A stretch of DNA of 64,000 nt from positions 1,494,212 to 1,558,211 of the forward strand of contig JAQFVV010000153.1 in assembly GCA_028023455.1 (NCBI GenBank). The letters are read 5' to 3'. Numbering within the stretch: the stretch's first letter is position 1; each line of letters opens with the position of its first letter. The notes beneath the pieces were generated by a model, which worked only from the letters and a program-made list of their open reading frames with translations, was not told the DNA's origin and made no database searches. Shown piece after piece: positions 44,951 through 64,000 of this stretch. The position numbers were made by a program, and so were the translations under genes. This DNA comes from Epiperipatus broadwayi (Eukaryota; Onychophora; Udeonychophora; Euonychophora; Peripatidae).

Positions 44951-46450
44951 AACAGATTTATTAACCCAATAACATATAATCAGGTAAAAGAAAATGACAA
45001 AGATTATATAGTGTTCAGTAGGTGTGATCAACACATGCAGGTGTTTATATAGAAATGAGACCATTAACAATACAGCAGTCTCATCCTAACATATTACAGT
45101 AGGTGTATGTGTGGTCAATAAATCATGTGTATAATCATTTAATATGCCCATCATATTGTGTGGGTTGCTGATGTGGATAGATAATAGCCTAGCCTAAGAT
45201 AATGATTACATACAGCCCTAAGATAGATGTTATATATATTAACAATATGGGCACATAAATAAACTCATGATAATACAGATTCAGCCTGGTAACCAAGATT
45301 CTAGTTTCAATATAATGCTGAACAGTTAATTACTAAGGAGAGAAAGAACTGGATACCTTTAGATTCACATATATATGCTATGGTGCTGAGTAAAATACTG
45401 AGGAATAAGTTTGCAGTGTGAGTGAGTAAGTATTCAAGAGCTTCAGCATGAAATGCTCAGTGCTCTGAGACTGGACAGTTTGATGCTATTTATATAAGAA
45501 CAGATAGGTTCAGGAACTCGGATAGACTTTATTAAAATGGTCTGGACTCTTGTGTTCCAGTTCTAATAAAGATAGCCATACTCAAACTAAAGAATTGGGT
45601 GATCTATTACTGTGAATTCATTTTAAAAGGTGCAACAAATGTAAATGTATGGATGTATAATGACACACTTGCAACACATGAGCAAAATACCAATATGTAT
45701 ACATACAATCAATTAATTGGGGAAGAAATGTTATCAATCTTCTTCTAGCTGAGGCATCCTTTGTGGTGTTTGGCACTGGTGTTATTCATTGGGCTGCTTG
45801 TCCAATGTCTTTATGGCAGCCTGGCAGCCTTGAACTTCTCCATTTCAAGTCTTTTGAAGGAAGATGGCAAATTTGGTTGCCTTCTAGCTGACAGTTTTCA
45901 TTATAAAATCAGGCATAGGCCCCAGCAGAAAAACATTTTAATAATTTAAAAAAGTGAACTTTTAGTGATAAAATTTGGGGAGGGTTATATTGACTTATAG
46001 ACTCCCCACTTCAAAAGCCATGAACTTGTTTACAATTTTTAGTTTAAATTTTAAGTTTTAACATAGTTTTATTAACTTTAGAAAAGACAAAAGTGAAGCC
46101 TGAGTTATTCATAAAATTGTGCAGCTTGGCTGCCTTTTTTTTTGTCTTAACATTTATTTTAAAGTTATTTTAAAATTTGCTCTTGGTTCCCATACAAATT
46201 AAACCAGGTGTGTGGTGTGATATTTTCTAAGAAACAGACGATCTTTTAAAACAGATCTAAGTTCTGTAAATATTCTGCTATATATATAATCTTGTTACCT
46301 CTAGAATTGGAAATTTATATGTGCATTTAAATGATATAAAAGTAAATTTGTATAATGAATTTATAACAAATTAAAGATAAAATTGTGTTGCAGCTTCATA
46401 TATATATATATAGGTATGTTCATACACATTCAACAGTGTTTACACAACTT
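44951..46450. other. Non-genic DNA, somewhat less AT-rich
   Basis: Less AT-rich than most of the window and possibly an eroded element, but I cannot name one. A 62-codon frame at 45761-45949 has a hydrophobic start and no recognised family. Confidence 0.4.
45462..45496 (-). promoter_or_regulatory. TATA-box promoter-like site
   Basis: On the minus strand TATATAAATA (45496-45487) is followed about 30 bases later by GTCTCAGAGC, an initiator-like sequence. No product is identified downstream. Long-terminal-repeat origin is possible but unproven. Confidence 0.25.
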
Positions 46451-47720
46451 ACTTTTATTTATTATTTAAATGTATAATTATGTATATGCATTATAATTAT
46501 ACTCATACAGACATTAATATACCTATACGTATCCAAATATATCAATATATGCATCCATACATAAATATACGTTATTATACATTAAAATATATAAATATAT
46601 GTTAATAAACGTGGACTTGCATGGATTTGAACTGTAAAAAAATCTACTAAAGAACATAGGTGAAACGGGATGTAAGACAAAATAATACCGTTTCAATGTA
46701 TATATTTGGATATATTTTTTAATATAAACAAATTTTCTAGAAACATACTTTTTTCAAATGTTTTTAAAGATCATTTACTCATTCGTGTTACCTAGTCAAT
46801 TATGCGTTTACACATATATATTTAAAACAATAGCATTTAATAAAAGCAGACAAAAATAGAGAATCTAACCTAAAATACGATATTAAATAAAAAAGATTAA
46901 CTGAATAGAATCCAAGTAGAAATTGCTTTGTAGGGCATTTAATGAGTAGCATTTATGAAGTAATCTATTTTTATTGGGCCCTAAAGCAATTTCAGATGTC
47001 AGAAATATCTGATAATGTTTTTTCATCAGGCATGTTTTATATCTGGTCACAAAATATAGTGACAACTACAATATTGATAATCAGAGTTGTAAGCTTTAAT
47101 TGAATGTTATTATTAATTATTTTTTACTCGAGTTTCTATAAATAATTCGATTAATAGAGATTTATATTCGTATTTAGTTAAATGTTTGTTATATGTATGT
47201 GAGCCTTATAAATAGTTATGTGTTTAAAAATCAGGATACTGGGTCTTCTTTTATATGTAATTTTTATAATTACTATGATTTATATAAATTATTAAAGTTC
47301 TTCATTGGATTCAGACTTGTTTAATTATCAAAACATCTGTTGTTAATTATGGAAACTTTTAGCGTCAATCACTAGTCGTATTAATTGCACTTATAACGCA
47401 CGTAGTCTGTAACTAAAAAGTATCTTGGGATTATATATATATTATTTACAGTTCCTTTTATAAGAGAGTAGTAATTTTGTGAGAACAAAACAATTTTATC
47501 TAAATATATTACATAAACTAATTTATAAGTAGTGGTACTTTTAGTTAGTGCCTATTCTTAAAAATAATGCAATAAATACGCAAATAATCATAAATTATCC
47601 CTCATTCAGTTAAATTAAATTATTTTTCTTTTAAGCTTAGAAACAGATTTTAAATTATATCTACTACTTTTTTGGAAACTAATATCTAAGTTGTTTTTTT
47701 TTAACCATTTTCTGTTTACG
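46451..47720. other. CpG-retaining AT-rich stretch
   Basis: CpGs recur (for example near 46610, 46668, 46785, 47397 and 47717) in otherwise CpG-poor surroundings. A GAAACGG...CCGTTTC dyad is at 46661-46695. No frame is recognised. Confidence 0.35.
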
Positions 47721-48836
47721 CTCACAAATCACATTTTTCCATTATCACAACAGTGTGCTTGAATTTTTAAGTAATAAACTATTTTAAAATATATATTCAT
47801 AGAGTCCTATTTTCCCACTCAATACCTAATTTTATATTAATAAAAATTTATATAAAAAAAGTATAATTAACAATAGCTTACACTACTTATCCTCTTATCT
47901 ATAAGCTAAGGATATGAGTGGTTTTCAAATTTTATTAGTTCAATTATAATATTAGAATCAAAAATTTTTAATAATTAAATATAAACAATAACAAAAACAA
48001 TTTTTAAAATAATCATGTTATATTGTAGAATCATAAACAATGAGTAGGGCGTGCCTATTATTTAATGTACTTTTGTAAGCCTATTGAATATACCTTTCAT
48101 CTTATTTTGAACCCTATACTTTACAACGTCTCTTTCTGTCAATTTTCATAAGCAATATTTGATTGTTATACTTCTATTTTGACTTGCTTCTTATAATTCT
48201 TTTGTTTATTTCATCTGGTTGCTTTATTAATATTTATTTGGATAGCAGTTATAAAGCATAATGTTCATTATGATAGTTGATTATATCAATAACAAAATAT
48301 TATTTTGCTATATGGAATTTGATCAATGGGAAAAAATTATATTTATATAATCATGAGAAATAAGATTGATTTGATAGCATCTATTAAAAATTATATTTAT
48401 GAACTATTATTTAAAAAAAATCGATAAGCATAAATAATGAATAAAATGAATAAAACTAATAGAAGTTAGATATTATTTTATGCAAGTCATTTACAAATGC
48501 ATTATTAAGATTGTGAAATAATGCAAAAATGAGCTGATAATTATAGCTACAGGACAGAATAAAAAAATAGTTTAATAATTAAAAATAATAATCAAAATGT
48601 GAAAGGTATAGAATACTTTTAATATAAAATTATTGATAAAATAGCATCTTTGATGCAGAAATTATCTCTGTGTTCAAGTAAAAAATATATTATGTTATCA
48701 AATTCATAACAAAAAAAAATTCAATTTAATCTAAATAAACTCTAAAACATTAGTGAAGAAACTAAAAATATATTACAAAATTATTCACTGAATTTATTAA
48801 CCACAAATATTCATCAAAATAATGGGAAAAAATTAT
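47721..48836. other. AT-rich non-genic DNA
   Basis: No supported feature. Confidence 0.45.
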
Positions 48837-48849
48837 CTATAATCATATT

Positions 48850-49220
48850 TAAATAAATCATTTTTTATAACGCGATGTTTGTAAACTGTAATATTTAACA
48901 CAGCATTACGCTGTTGCACATGCGCTTTGAAGATTTTAACTATAAATGAAAGAAGAATGACATTTCATAAATTCTAGTAAATTTCATTAGTGTCTTTCAT
49001 TCAAGCATGTAATAGTAATTTAAAGTGATTATTTAATATATTCATGCTTTCACTTTTAAACACTTAAGATTCGCCCATACAAAAGCGTTTGGGTTCGAAA
49101 AGATAGATGGCCATTCTATCTTTTCCAAAGACTTTATCATGTGGTTGAGTGTTAGTATTCACTCATTTATAGTTAAAATCTTCAAAGCGCATGTGCAACA
49201 GTGTAATGCTGTGTTAAATA
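48850..49220. mobile_element. Foldback element of the 34 kb family, 13 bp target duplication
   Basis: Terminal inverted repeats (48892-48957 against 49155-49220, containing GCACATGCGCTTTGAAG) flank an interior matching the 329 bp unit, for example CTTAAGATTCGCCCATAC. Perfect repeats CTATAATCATATT lie at 48837-48849 and 49221-49233. The left end has an extra 42 nt containing ATTTTTTATAACGCGATG, like the other members. Confidence 0.9.
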
Positions 49221-49233
49221 CTATAATCATATT

Positions 49234-50460
49234 GTAAAGTCTGAAGAAAAGTTTTTCTTTTAAAAATTAGAGAAAAGGAGTTATGTCTTTTTAAAAAATA
49301 GAAAATATTATAGGCAAAAATATTTTTAAAATAATAATCTTAAATGATTTAGTATAAATAAATAATTAGTCCTCTAATTACATAAACAAAAATTATGTAA
49401 TATATTAAAGTTTATAAAAAAAATGTTGTTCACATCATCTTAACTCGTTCACTATCAACTCCTTCCACTTTTGTAATAAAAGAACTAGTACCAGTTTTGG
49501 TCATATTGCAAAATTTATTTTTTTTCACTTAAACTATTATTCTATATCATATTTTGCTCATATTTATATTATTTATTACAAATATAAGTTTACAAATGAA
49601 AGACATTCTAAAAATTGATATTTGAACTTTGCAAAAGAAAAAGTAAAGTACCAAATTGAATATGTAATGATAACAATGGTTCTTTTTATATGGAATCATA
49701 ATCTTTGTCTATTTGTAAAAATTATTGGTATTTCTCATTTGAATTCCATTTTTCAAATGGAAAAGAATTTTAGTTGACACAACATAAATCAAAGAAAATA
49801 TGTTTTAAAATTTAAAATTAAACTCATTATTATAAAAATTTCACAAAAACATTTTTCAGCAGTATTTAAGAAAAAATTGCTTTTCAGTAAATAATAAGAA
49901 TTTTTATTTTATCACAACTATGTTTTAACAAGTTATATTTTTAAAAACAAATATTTTCAAATAAAATCTAATTGTGACCATGTATTTGTTTGATTTAAAA
50001 TAAATATTTTACAAATATATTGCATAAATAAGATTAAATATGCAAAACAATTATTGAAAATTACAATTTTTTTCTGAAATACTAAAAGAAAAAATTACTT
50101 TCTTAAAAGCCTAAAACCAAATAGTCTACTGATCAGTGGTGTTATTGGTTTCTTTGTATTATTTGTAAGTAATACAGTTTTTTTATTTTAAAATACATTA
50201 ATGGCTAAAGCTTTATATATTTGTGACTTTTTTTATTTGCTAAAACTTTTATATATAATTTTTTTTTTTTAAATTTAAAATATAAGATTAAACTGATAGT
50301 TTGCCATTTTTTGATAAAGCCAATAAATATATTATCTTACAGTTTGCCTTTTTTTTAAAAATTAAATATCCAGATTTGTCATAGACTAATTATAGCATAA
50401 ACCATATGGATAATACTAATTATATGTTGGGTGGGCCTAGCATTAACTTGTTTGACCTGA
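49234..50460. other. AT-rich non-genic DNA
   Basis: No supported feature. Confidence 0.45.
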
Positions 50461-50467
50461 AAATATA

Positions 50468-52114
50468 ATGAAAGAAATAGTAAATGCCAAAATAGATATT
50501 AATTCTGCCAAAGTAGATGATAATCCTTCTGAATTAAAAGTTGAATTAAATGCCAAGATAGATGCTAATTTGCTAAAATGGATGTCAAGTTTGATAGTTT
50601 TTCAAATAATTTTAAGGTTTTTGAAGCTAAGTTAGATGATAATACAAGAGATTAAAGGCAAAAATGATAGCCATTTGAGAAGAGTCTGGAATTCTCTGAG
50701 GACAAGGTTTGATGAATCTAAGGAGAAAATGAGAAAGAAAACTCAAAAGATAATGATGAAATTTGAAAAATTTATAAAGGAATGCTGAAATTTCCAGAAG
50801 TAATTCATTGAGGATAATAAGGTCTTAAGGAGTGGATTTCAAGCTTTTAAGTATGAGATAAAATGCTCTTTGCAGACTGTACATTTCAAGATGAAGGCTG
50901 AAATTAAAATTATTGTTGATGTCCAAAAGAAAAAACTTCTTCAGTTTAATAAAGAATACTGTAAGGATGTAATCCAACTAGCTAATGATGATAAATAGCA
51001 CAAGATTTACAAAAGGATGATTGTTGTCACTAGTACAGTCTCCAGTAATTTTTAGGAGGCAGACACCAAGTTGGAAGATGTTCATTTGAACTTAGGGAAG
51101 ATTAGAGCATATGAAAAACCCAATAAAACTGATATTCTTGAAAAATGTAAGTATGAGATGCCAAAAGATGTTACAAGCTTATGTGCTCATGTCAAAGAAT
51201 TAAAATCAGAAATATGAATGAAAAGTGCCATGATAAATTTAAAATATCTTGACAAGTTTTATTTATTCAATGGTCATGAATGTAATAATCTTGATAGCAA
51301 TTTTAAGGCTGAAAGTCACATATGGATGTTGCATGGAGTAGGTTTTCACAAAAAGTTTACAAATATCTAAATAAGCATTTATTTTATATAGCGTATGTTT
51401 ACAATTGTATACATTCAAATATCAGCCTTTTAAGCTAATTGTGCATACGCTTTATTGGTGAGAAAGTATTCATTTATTATTAACACTCGCAAAGCGTATG
51501 CACAATTAGCTTAAAAGGCTGATATTTGAATGTTTACAAATATCATGTATTTATATGACTTAAATGTGAAGGGTTTTTATCTGAGTATAATTAATTATAG
51601 AAAACTATATGAAAAACAAAACATTATAAATAAGTTTGGCTCTGGTCATTCCATAACCAATGATCACCAAATGATTGCCATAATACAAAGTTTAAAAATA
51701 GGAGAATTTTTCCAAATGTGACAATTTTTGCAAACTACAACACTTTACTTCATAAGGAACAGGGTCATTGTAGTTTCATATGGTATGTGGAAGCTATATT
51801 TTTAGCATATATCCTGATAAAAATATATACCATTGGCACAATAGTTTAGACCTGTTTATAAATATCCTGCCAAGACAAAATTAAAGAAAAGGATAATGAT
51901 ATGGTATAGAAGAAATAAAGAATTAGAAGCAGTTATTCATAATAAAACTTTTATCTATTATGTAGAATTCATATTTGTAAATCTTCTAAAAATTAACTGT
52001 TTTATTTTTGAGTTATCTAAAGAGTTTAGTACTTTTGACTTATTTTTCAAATATCCATTCAGGAGCAAATTTGAAATTATCTGCTTCACTTTAATACTCT
52101 TTATTCTTTTTTAA
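50468..52114 (+). pseudogene. Decayed coiled-coil ORF interrupted by a foldback element
   Basis: From the ATG at 50468: NAKIDINSAKVDD, NAKIDANL, then after a shift KMDVKFDSFSNNFKVFEAK, RFDESKEKMRKKTQK, HFKMKAEIKIIVD, EDVHLNLGKIRAYEKPNKTD and DVTSLCAHVKELKSEI, with single stops between. The frame resumes after the insertion at 51368-51531 as YLYDLNVKGFYLSIINYRKL, and again at 51896-52114. The first half is charged and repetitive like a coiled coil. No family is recognised; an element-encoded nucleocapsid-like protein is one possibility. Because the foldback carries a target duplication, the ORF was whole before that insertion. Confidence 0.5.
51368..51531. mobile_element. Short foldback element, 13 bp target duplication
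   Basis: Arms 51413-51455 and 51489-51531 are inverted copies (ATTCAAATATCAGCC at the edge). Perfect repeats GTTTACAAATATC lie at 51355-51367 and 51532-51544. A 45 nt left extension contains TATTTTATATAGCGTATG, nearly the same as the extension of the 34 kb element. It splits the decayed ORF. Confidence 0.9.
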
Positions 52115-52202
52115 AAAATCCTTTCTAACCTTAACTTATATATTATTATGAGGGAATGTTATGACATTGTAAACACTTACTTAATAAATTGTTGTAGTTG
52201 AA

Positions 52203-52220
52203 ATAATAATAATAATAATA

Positions 52221-52258
<38 letters not shown>

Positions 52259-52262
52259 GATG

Positions 52263-52294
<32 letters not shown>

Positions 52295-52301
52295 GATGAT
52301 G
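52203..52301. repeat. Compound (AAT)n-(ATT)n-(GAT)n microsatellite
   Basis: The AAT to ATT switch makes the first part self-complementary; the last part is GAT with one GGT unit. Confidence 0.95.
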
Positions 52302-52619
52302 TTTCAAAGCAAAACTTTATTGAGTCTAAAAAGTTACAGAGTCACATCTAGTAATATATTGATTTGTCACAAATGAAAAACAAATTACAACTTTCAGTAT
52401 ATAAGTCTTTATCTTTTCTGCATACTTTTTTTTTCTTCTTGTTTTTAAATTTGGTCTTCTATTTAGTTCAGTTTGTGCTTGCATCTTTTTGAAGTTGGAA
52501 AAAATGCTGATGTTGAAAATGTCATCATCTATCTTATTGGCCTTTATATTTCATAGACTGGATGCTGTCTCTTTTTCTGAACAGTTCTAGTTTTATTGAA
52601 TATGTTATTGAATATGTTA
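52302..52619. other. Non-genic DNA
   Basis: No supported feature between two microsatellites. Confidence 0.4.
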
Positions 52620-58970
<6,351 letters not shown>

Positions 58971-60625
58971 CAATTTTTAGAACATCATGATCTTTTCTTT
59001 TTAAGTTTGTGTCAAGAAAATGTTGTGAAAAAAGTTTCCTTTGTTTAAATTTTTATTTGATTTTGATACAGTTTTTTTTTTTGCTGTCATTATTATTTTT
59101 TTATTCACCTTCTTTTGTGGTATATATGTTTATTCATGATTCTGAAATTTGGTAATGGTAGTGATAATATAGCGAATGGATAAAGAAACTATATGAATTG
59201 TTGTAAAAATGTTAATTTATATTTAAAAATATTTATGGTTAAAAATATTAATATTTAATAATATTAAAATGTATTTACATTATAGATTTATTTTTTATTT
59301 ATATATTGTAATCTGATATATTTATATTGAACATATATATATATATATATAGATATAGATATTTTTAACCACTAAGATTTATTTTGAAGATCAATAGTTA
59401 TGCTAACAATAGAGCTTAAGTTAGTGTCTTACAAAAGGGAAGACTAGATGCCATAGTAACTGAAAAACTATTACTGACAATCACCATTAGAAAAAAAAAC
59501 AATTTTTGCTGCTGTCAATTCTTACATTTTTTAACCTGGTAATTGCAAAATCTTATCTGAGTAAAATCTAGTAAAGAATGACAGGGTAGATAAAAGGTTG
59601 CTCTCTGCAGAATTTGATTGCCCTGTTTAATCTTTTCTGAGAATTATCATCTATGGAAAGAAAGAGAAATTGTCTCCAGGTATGCCTTTGGAAAGAAATC
59701 ATTATGAAAATGAATACTTATTGTTATTCTAGAAATCAATTTAAGGATCATCTATAATCATGTGAAATAATTGCCATCTTCCATTGGTCTGTCTCAGATT
59801 AATCAGAACAAGAGGATACTTTGAAAAAGTCAACTTTAAATGGTTTCAGAATTCATATGTGCATAATTAGAGGTTTTTTGACATAGTGATACAATCCAAG
59901 CAAGAATAAATAATGGTGCTTCAGATAATTGTCAATTTTTAAAAGAAAGTAAAAAAAGATATCATTTTGTTTAATTAAAATGAACACAATTAATTTTAAT
60001 TTTTGATTCATGAACATAAATAATAAGACATTAGTATCATTTTTGTTGTTGTTTTAATTTATTTGTAGTATGTATATATGCTATTTACATAGTATACAAT
60101 GAATGTTTTATATTAAATATATTATCATTTGTTTTCATGGGGATCATTTATATGTGCATATGTAACTGTATTATTATTATTAATGTTTATTTTTTATTCT
60201 TTCAGTAGATAATTTATAGCTTTATCATAAGATGCATTTGAAGGATAGATCATTATATTGATATTTTACATATATAATAAGTGTGTATTTTTTATATGTG
60301 AAAATAGGAGTCCCTTTTTTAAAAATTCATAAAAGTTTGATATATAAAAGTAGTATAGTTTTCTGATAAACTCTTATTAAATTCTCAGAATTAACTGTAA
60401 CATAGTTAAATATATTAATTCTTTTGGCCCATAATTAAAGCCCTCTTCTAAATGATTAATCTAAGGAGTTGACATTTGCATACTAAAAGAGAAGTATAGT
60501 TTTTTTAAAAAAATGTGTCCATATTTAGAATAGTGTGAGGTTTGATATTTTTTAACTGAAAAGTTAATGTGATCCTACCTTGAAGAATGTATTTATGATT
60601 TTGAAATATACTATTCTAATAAAAA

Positions 60626-60721
<96 letters not shown>

Positions 60722-60744
60722 CATCATCATCATCATCATCATCA

Positions 60745-60785
<41 letters not shown>
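60626..60785. repeat. (ATT)n-(ATC)n-(ATT)n microsatellite
   Basis: About 31 ATT units, nine TCA units (60721-60748) and about 12 more ATT units. The corresponding site in the left arm near 6310-6320 is only an AATAATAAT run. Confidence 0.97.
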
Positions 60786-60931
60786 TATCTATTATTGTAT
60801 TTTCTTTATGTTAAAAAGTGATTGGTCCTCACTCAGATATAAATGTCACTCAATAGATATTGTTAACAAATGTTGTAAATATGAATAATATTGAAATCAA
60901 ATGAAAACTTATAAAAGAAATAGATCTTATG

Positions 60932-61229
<298 letters not shown>

Positions 61230-61450
61230 GCCATTTTAAAAGAAGAGTAAATATAAATCATAATAAAAGATATACCACTTGTTTCACTTAAAGTGACTTT
61301 GTCATTAATTTTTTTTTATTATCAATTTTATATGCTAATGATTACTTGCATAAACATTAACAAGTTGCTACATTGTTTAACATGAAGAATTTTAGAAATA
61401 ATAAATTATTTATAGTTAGTTGTTTGCAAATAAAAATTAGATTTAATAAA

Positions 61451-62850
61451 ATATTCCCTTTGTTTCTATTTATATTTTGGCAAGTAATCAACTCTCATTT
61501 GTTATGCTAAATGCTGAGAATAGGTTAATTTAGTGTTAAGAGAAGTTGTAAGGTTGTATATATTCTTTTGCTAATATGTTTATGTGATTACAAGGTGTTA
61601 TTTTGAAAGCTAATCCATCATTATGCAACTGTTAATAAATTTGGATATATAATTGAGAAAGCTCCCTTTTCTCTATTTATTTACTAGGTGAGTAAAATGT
61701 AATTTTTGGTAATGATGATCTAGGGGTTTAGGATTTAGAGAACTAACTTTCCCTCTCATTCCAGTTTTTTGCTGTTTCAAATTGAAGTATTGGTCTCTTT
61801 ATATTTTATTATTGCAATTTGAAAGTCATAATTTGAGGGGTATGCTGAACTCTCTCTTCACTATGTGTATCACTACAATATATACAAGCTTTTTAATAAA
61901 GTCAGTACTCATTAACTTTTATAAAGTAGCTCTAAAGTAGAAGTACTAAAATAAATTGTATTAAGAGTATAAATATTTATCAGTTATAATCTGGATAGAA
62001 TATTCTACTTTCTAATGCTCTACATGCCTTTGACTGAGAACAAACATGTGCACACAACACATATGCATAAGAATACATACACACATAACAAATATATAAG
62101 TATATATATAGATCTCAAGTTATTTTTAAAGTGTTCATTATTGTTTATATGTAATATCTTCTCCCATGGCACTCTGTTAAAAATTATTCAATGTATTTTA
62201 AATTATATATAGAAAAATAAAAAGTTTTTATTTTTTAGTTACATAAAATCATAAAAATATTAAATTTATTGGATTATTGTCGTCTTAGTAAAAATATTAG
62301 TTTCATAGTATATAAAATTTAGTATGTAAACCATTTTTATTTAATCAAGATATTGCTATATCCATTGCGAAGTTTTTTTTATTTTAATTTTCATATCAAC
62401 AGTGCTAATATGTTTGCTTAATACTTTAGTATCGTGTTATGATATACTTTACTGGTATGTTTGCTTTTCCAGGATCATTATATTTCACTTAAATTATATT
62501 TTAATCACGATTTTAGTTCAGGGGAATATCAATATATCATAATACCATTAAGTAAATTTTTAAAAAAATAAGTTGTTCTGTTCAGAAGTATGTTTGTTTT
62601 TAATTTTTTATATGCAAGCTTTACAAAAATTTATTTTATTTATCTATTTATTTATTTACTTTCAAAATGGAATTTAAGATGCAATTTTTTATAGTACTTA
62701 GATTACTTTTTTGCAAAATGGAAAAGAATTTTAAAACAGCACTGCAAATTGCTTAAAATTTTTAAAAATGCTGGAACATAAGCTATTATTATTATTATAT
62801 TTTTAATATTTAAATACAAATATAGTATATATACTTAAGCTATATGTAGT
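61451..62850. other. AT-rich non-genic DNA
   Basis: No supported feature. Confidence 0.45.
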
Positions 62851-62854
62851 TAGA

Positions 62855-63203
62855 GGAAATTTGAAACCAGACTTTCAAGCTCCCTTCATCATCCACTCTA
62901 TCTTATACAACTGATGCACATGACCACATACATGTGAAAAAGATAAATGATCTCCAATATACATATTTCATGCTGAACCAGCCCTCATTAGCCAGTCCAG
63001 ATCATCATCTTCCATATATATAATCAATGCTCTGTTTATATTAAAATAGCAAATCTTTCAGACCAAGTGATGATTGCTGGTTCATCATGAAGTACGTATA
63101 TTGGAGATCATTTATCTTTTTCACATGTATGTGGTCATATGTATTGGTTGTATAAAATAGACTGACTATCTGAAGAGAGCTTGAAAGTCTGGATTCAAAT
63201 TCC
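62855..63203. repeat. Foldback repeat with 128 bp arms
   Basis: Arms 62855-62982 and 63076-63203 are imperfect inverted copies around a 93 bp loop; matched blocks include ATTTGAA...CTTTCAAGCTC and AGATAAATGATCTCCAATAT. No target duplication seen. An ATT tract begins 30 bases to the right. Confidence 0.85.
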
Positions 63204-63230
63204 CTCTTATTATTATTTTTACTGTTGCTG

Positions 63231-64000
<770 letters not shown>

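Overview
This window looks like a gene-poor, strongly AT-rich stretch of an animal genome, probably an invertebrate. CpG is scarce over most of it, as in a methylated genome. It holds long (TA)n and (ATT)n microsatellites, LINE fossils, a tRNA-derived SINE, a Penelope-like element and hammerhead-ribozyme retroelements. A cephalopod or other mollusc, or a cnidarian such as Hydra, would fit, but nothing here fixes the species. I see no intact host gene. Every readable protein is a decayed mobile-element fragment or an unidentified decayed ORF, and most open frames are microsatellites or chance.

Layout. 0.7-3.6 kb: decayed LINE on + (endonuclease tail, reverse transcriptase, C-terminal zinc knuckle). 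5.9-8.7 kb: one arm of a roughly 2.3 kb divergent inverted repeat whose partner lies at 59.1-61.45 kb. The left arm carries a 747 bp piggyBac-like insertion with a TTAA target duplication and a promoter-like interior; the right arm is the empty site. 9.8-18.3 kb: four palindromic elements with hammerhead ribozyme motifs. 18.4-19.6 kb: CpG-retaining stretch. 19.9-21.3 kb: + strand LINE fossil interrupted by a SINE. 22.1-23.5 kb: minus-strand LINE fossil, then another ribozyme palindrome. 26.4-27.6 kb: Penelope-like GIY-YIG fragment preceded by an inverted copy of its own 3' end. 27.6-28.9 kb: palindromic tandem element. 29.1-31.9 and 38.2-41.3 kb: direct duplication, the second copy split by a palindromic element and a ribozyme fragment. 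33.7-35.4, 37.2-37.5, 48.85-49.2 and 51.4-51.5 kb: more palindromic elements. 32.6-33.3 and 36.0-36.7 kb (minus) and 50.5-52.1 kb (+): decayed lysine-rich, partly coiled-coil ORFs. 42.3-42.7 kb: LINE C-terminal fossil on minus. 43.6 kb: SINE with a perfect 16 bp target duplication. 52-64 kb: microsatellites and unidentified DNA.

The main result is a superfamily of palindromic ('snap-back') retroelements. Each joins inverted and direct copies of a unit, often about 320-410 bp, with 3' ends outward wherever ribozymes give the polarity. Six loci, plus the Penelope-like fragment, carry type I hammerhead cores, several with self-complementary stem III. Six elements from three families have perfect 13-14 bp target duplications. 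In eight elements one end runs about 36-53 nt past the other. Together with the Penelope-like fragment built the same way, this suggests retrozyme-like, possibly circular RNAs copied into DNA from both sides of a break by a Penelope-type machinery. That mechanism is inference; the repeats, target duplications and ribozyme cores are visible in the sequence.
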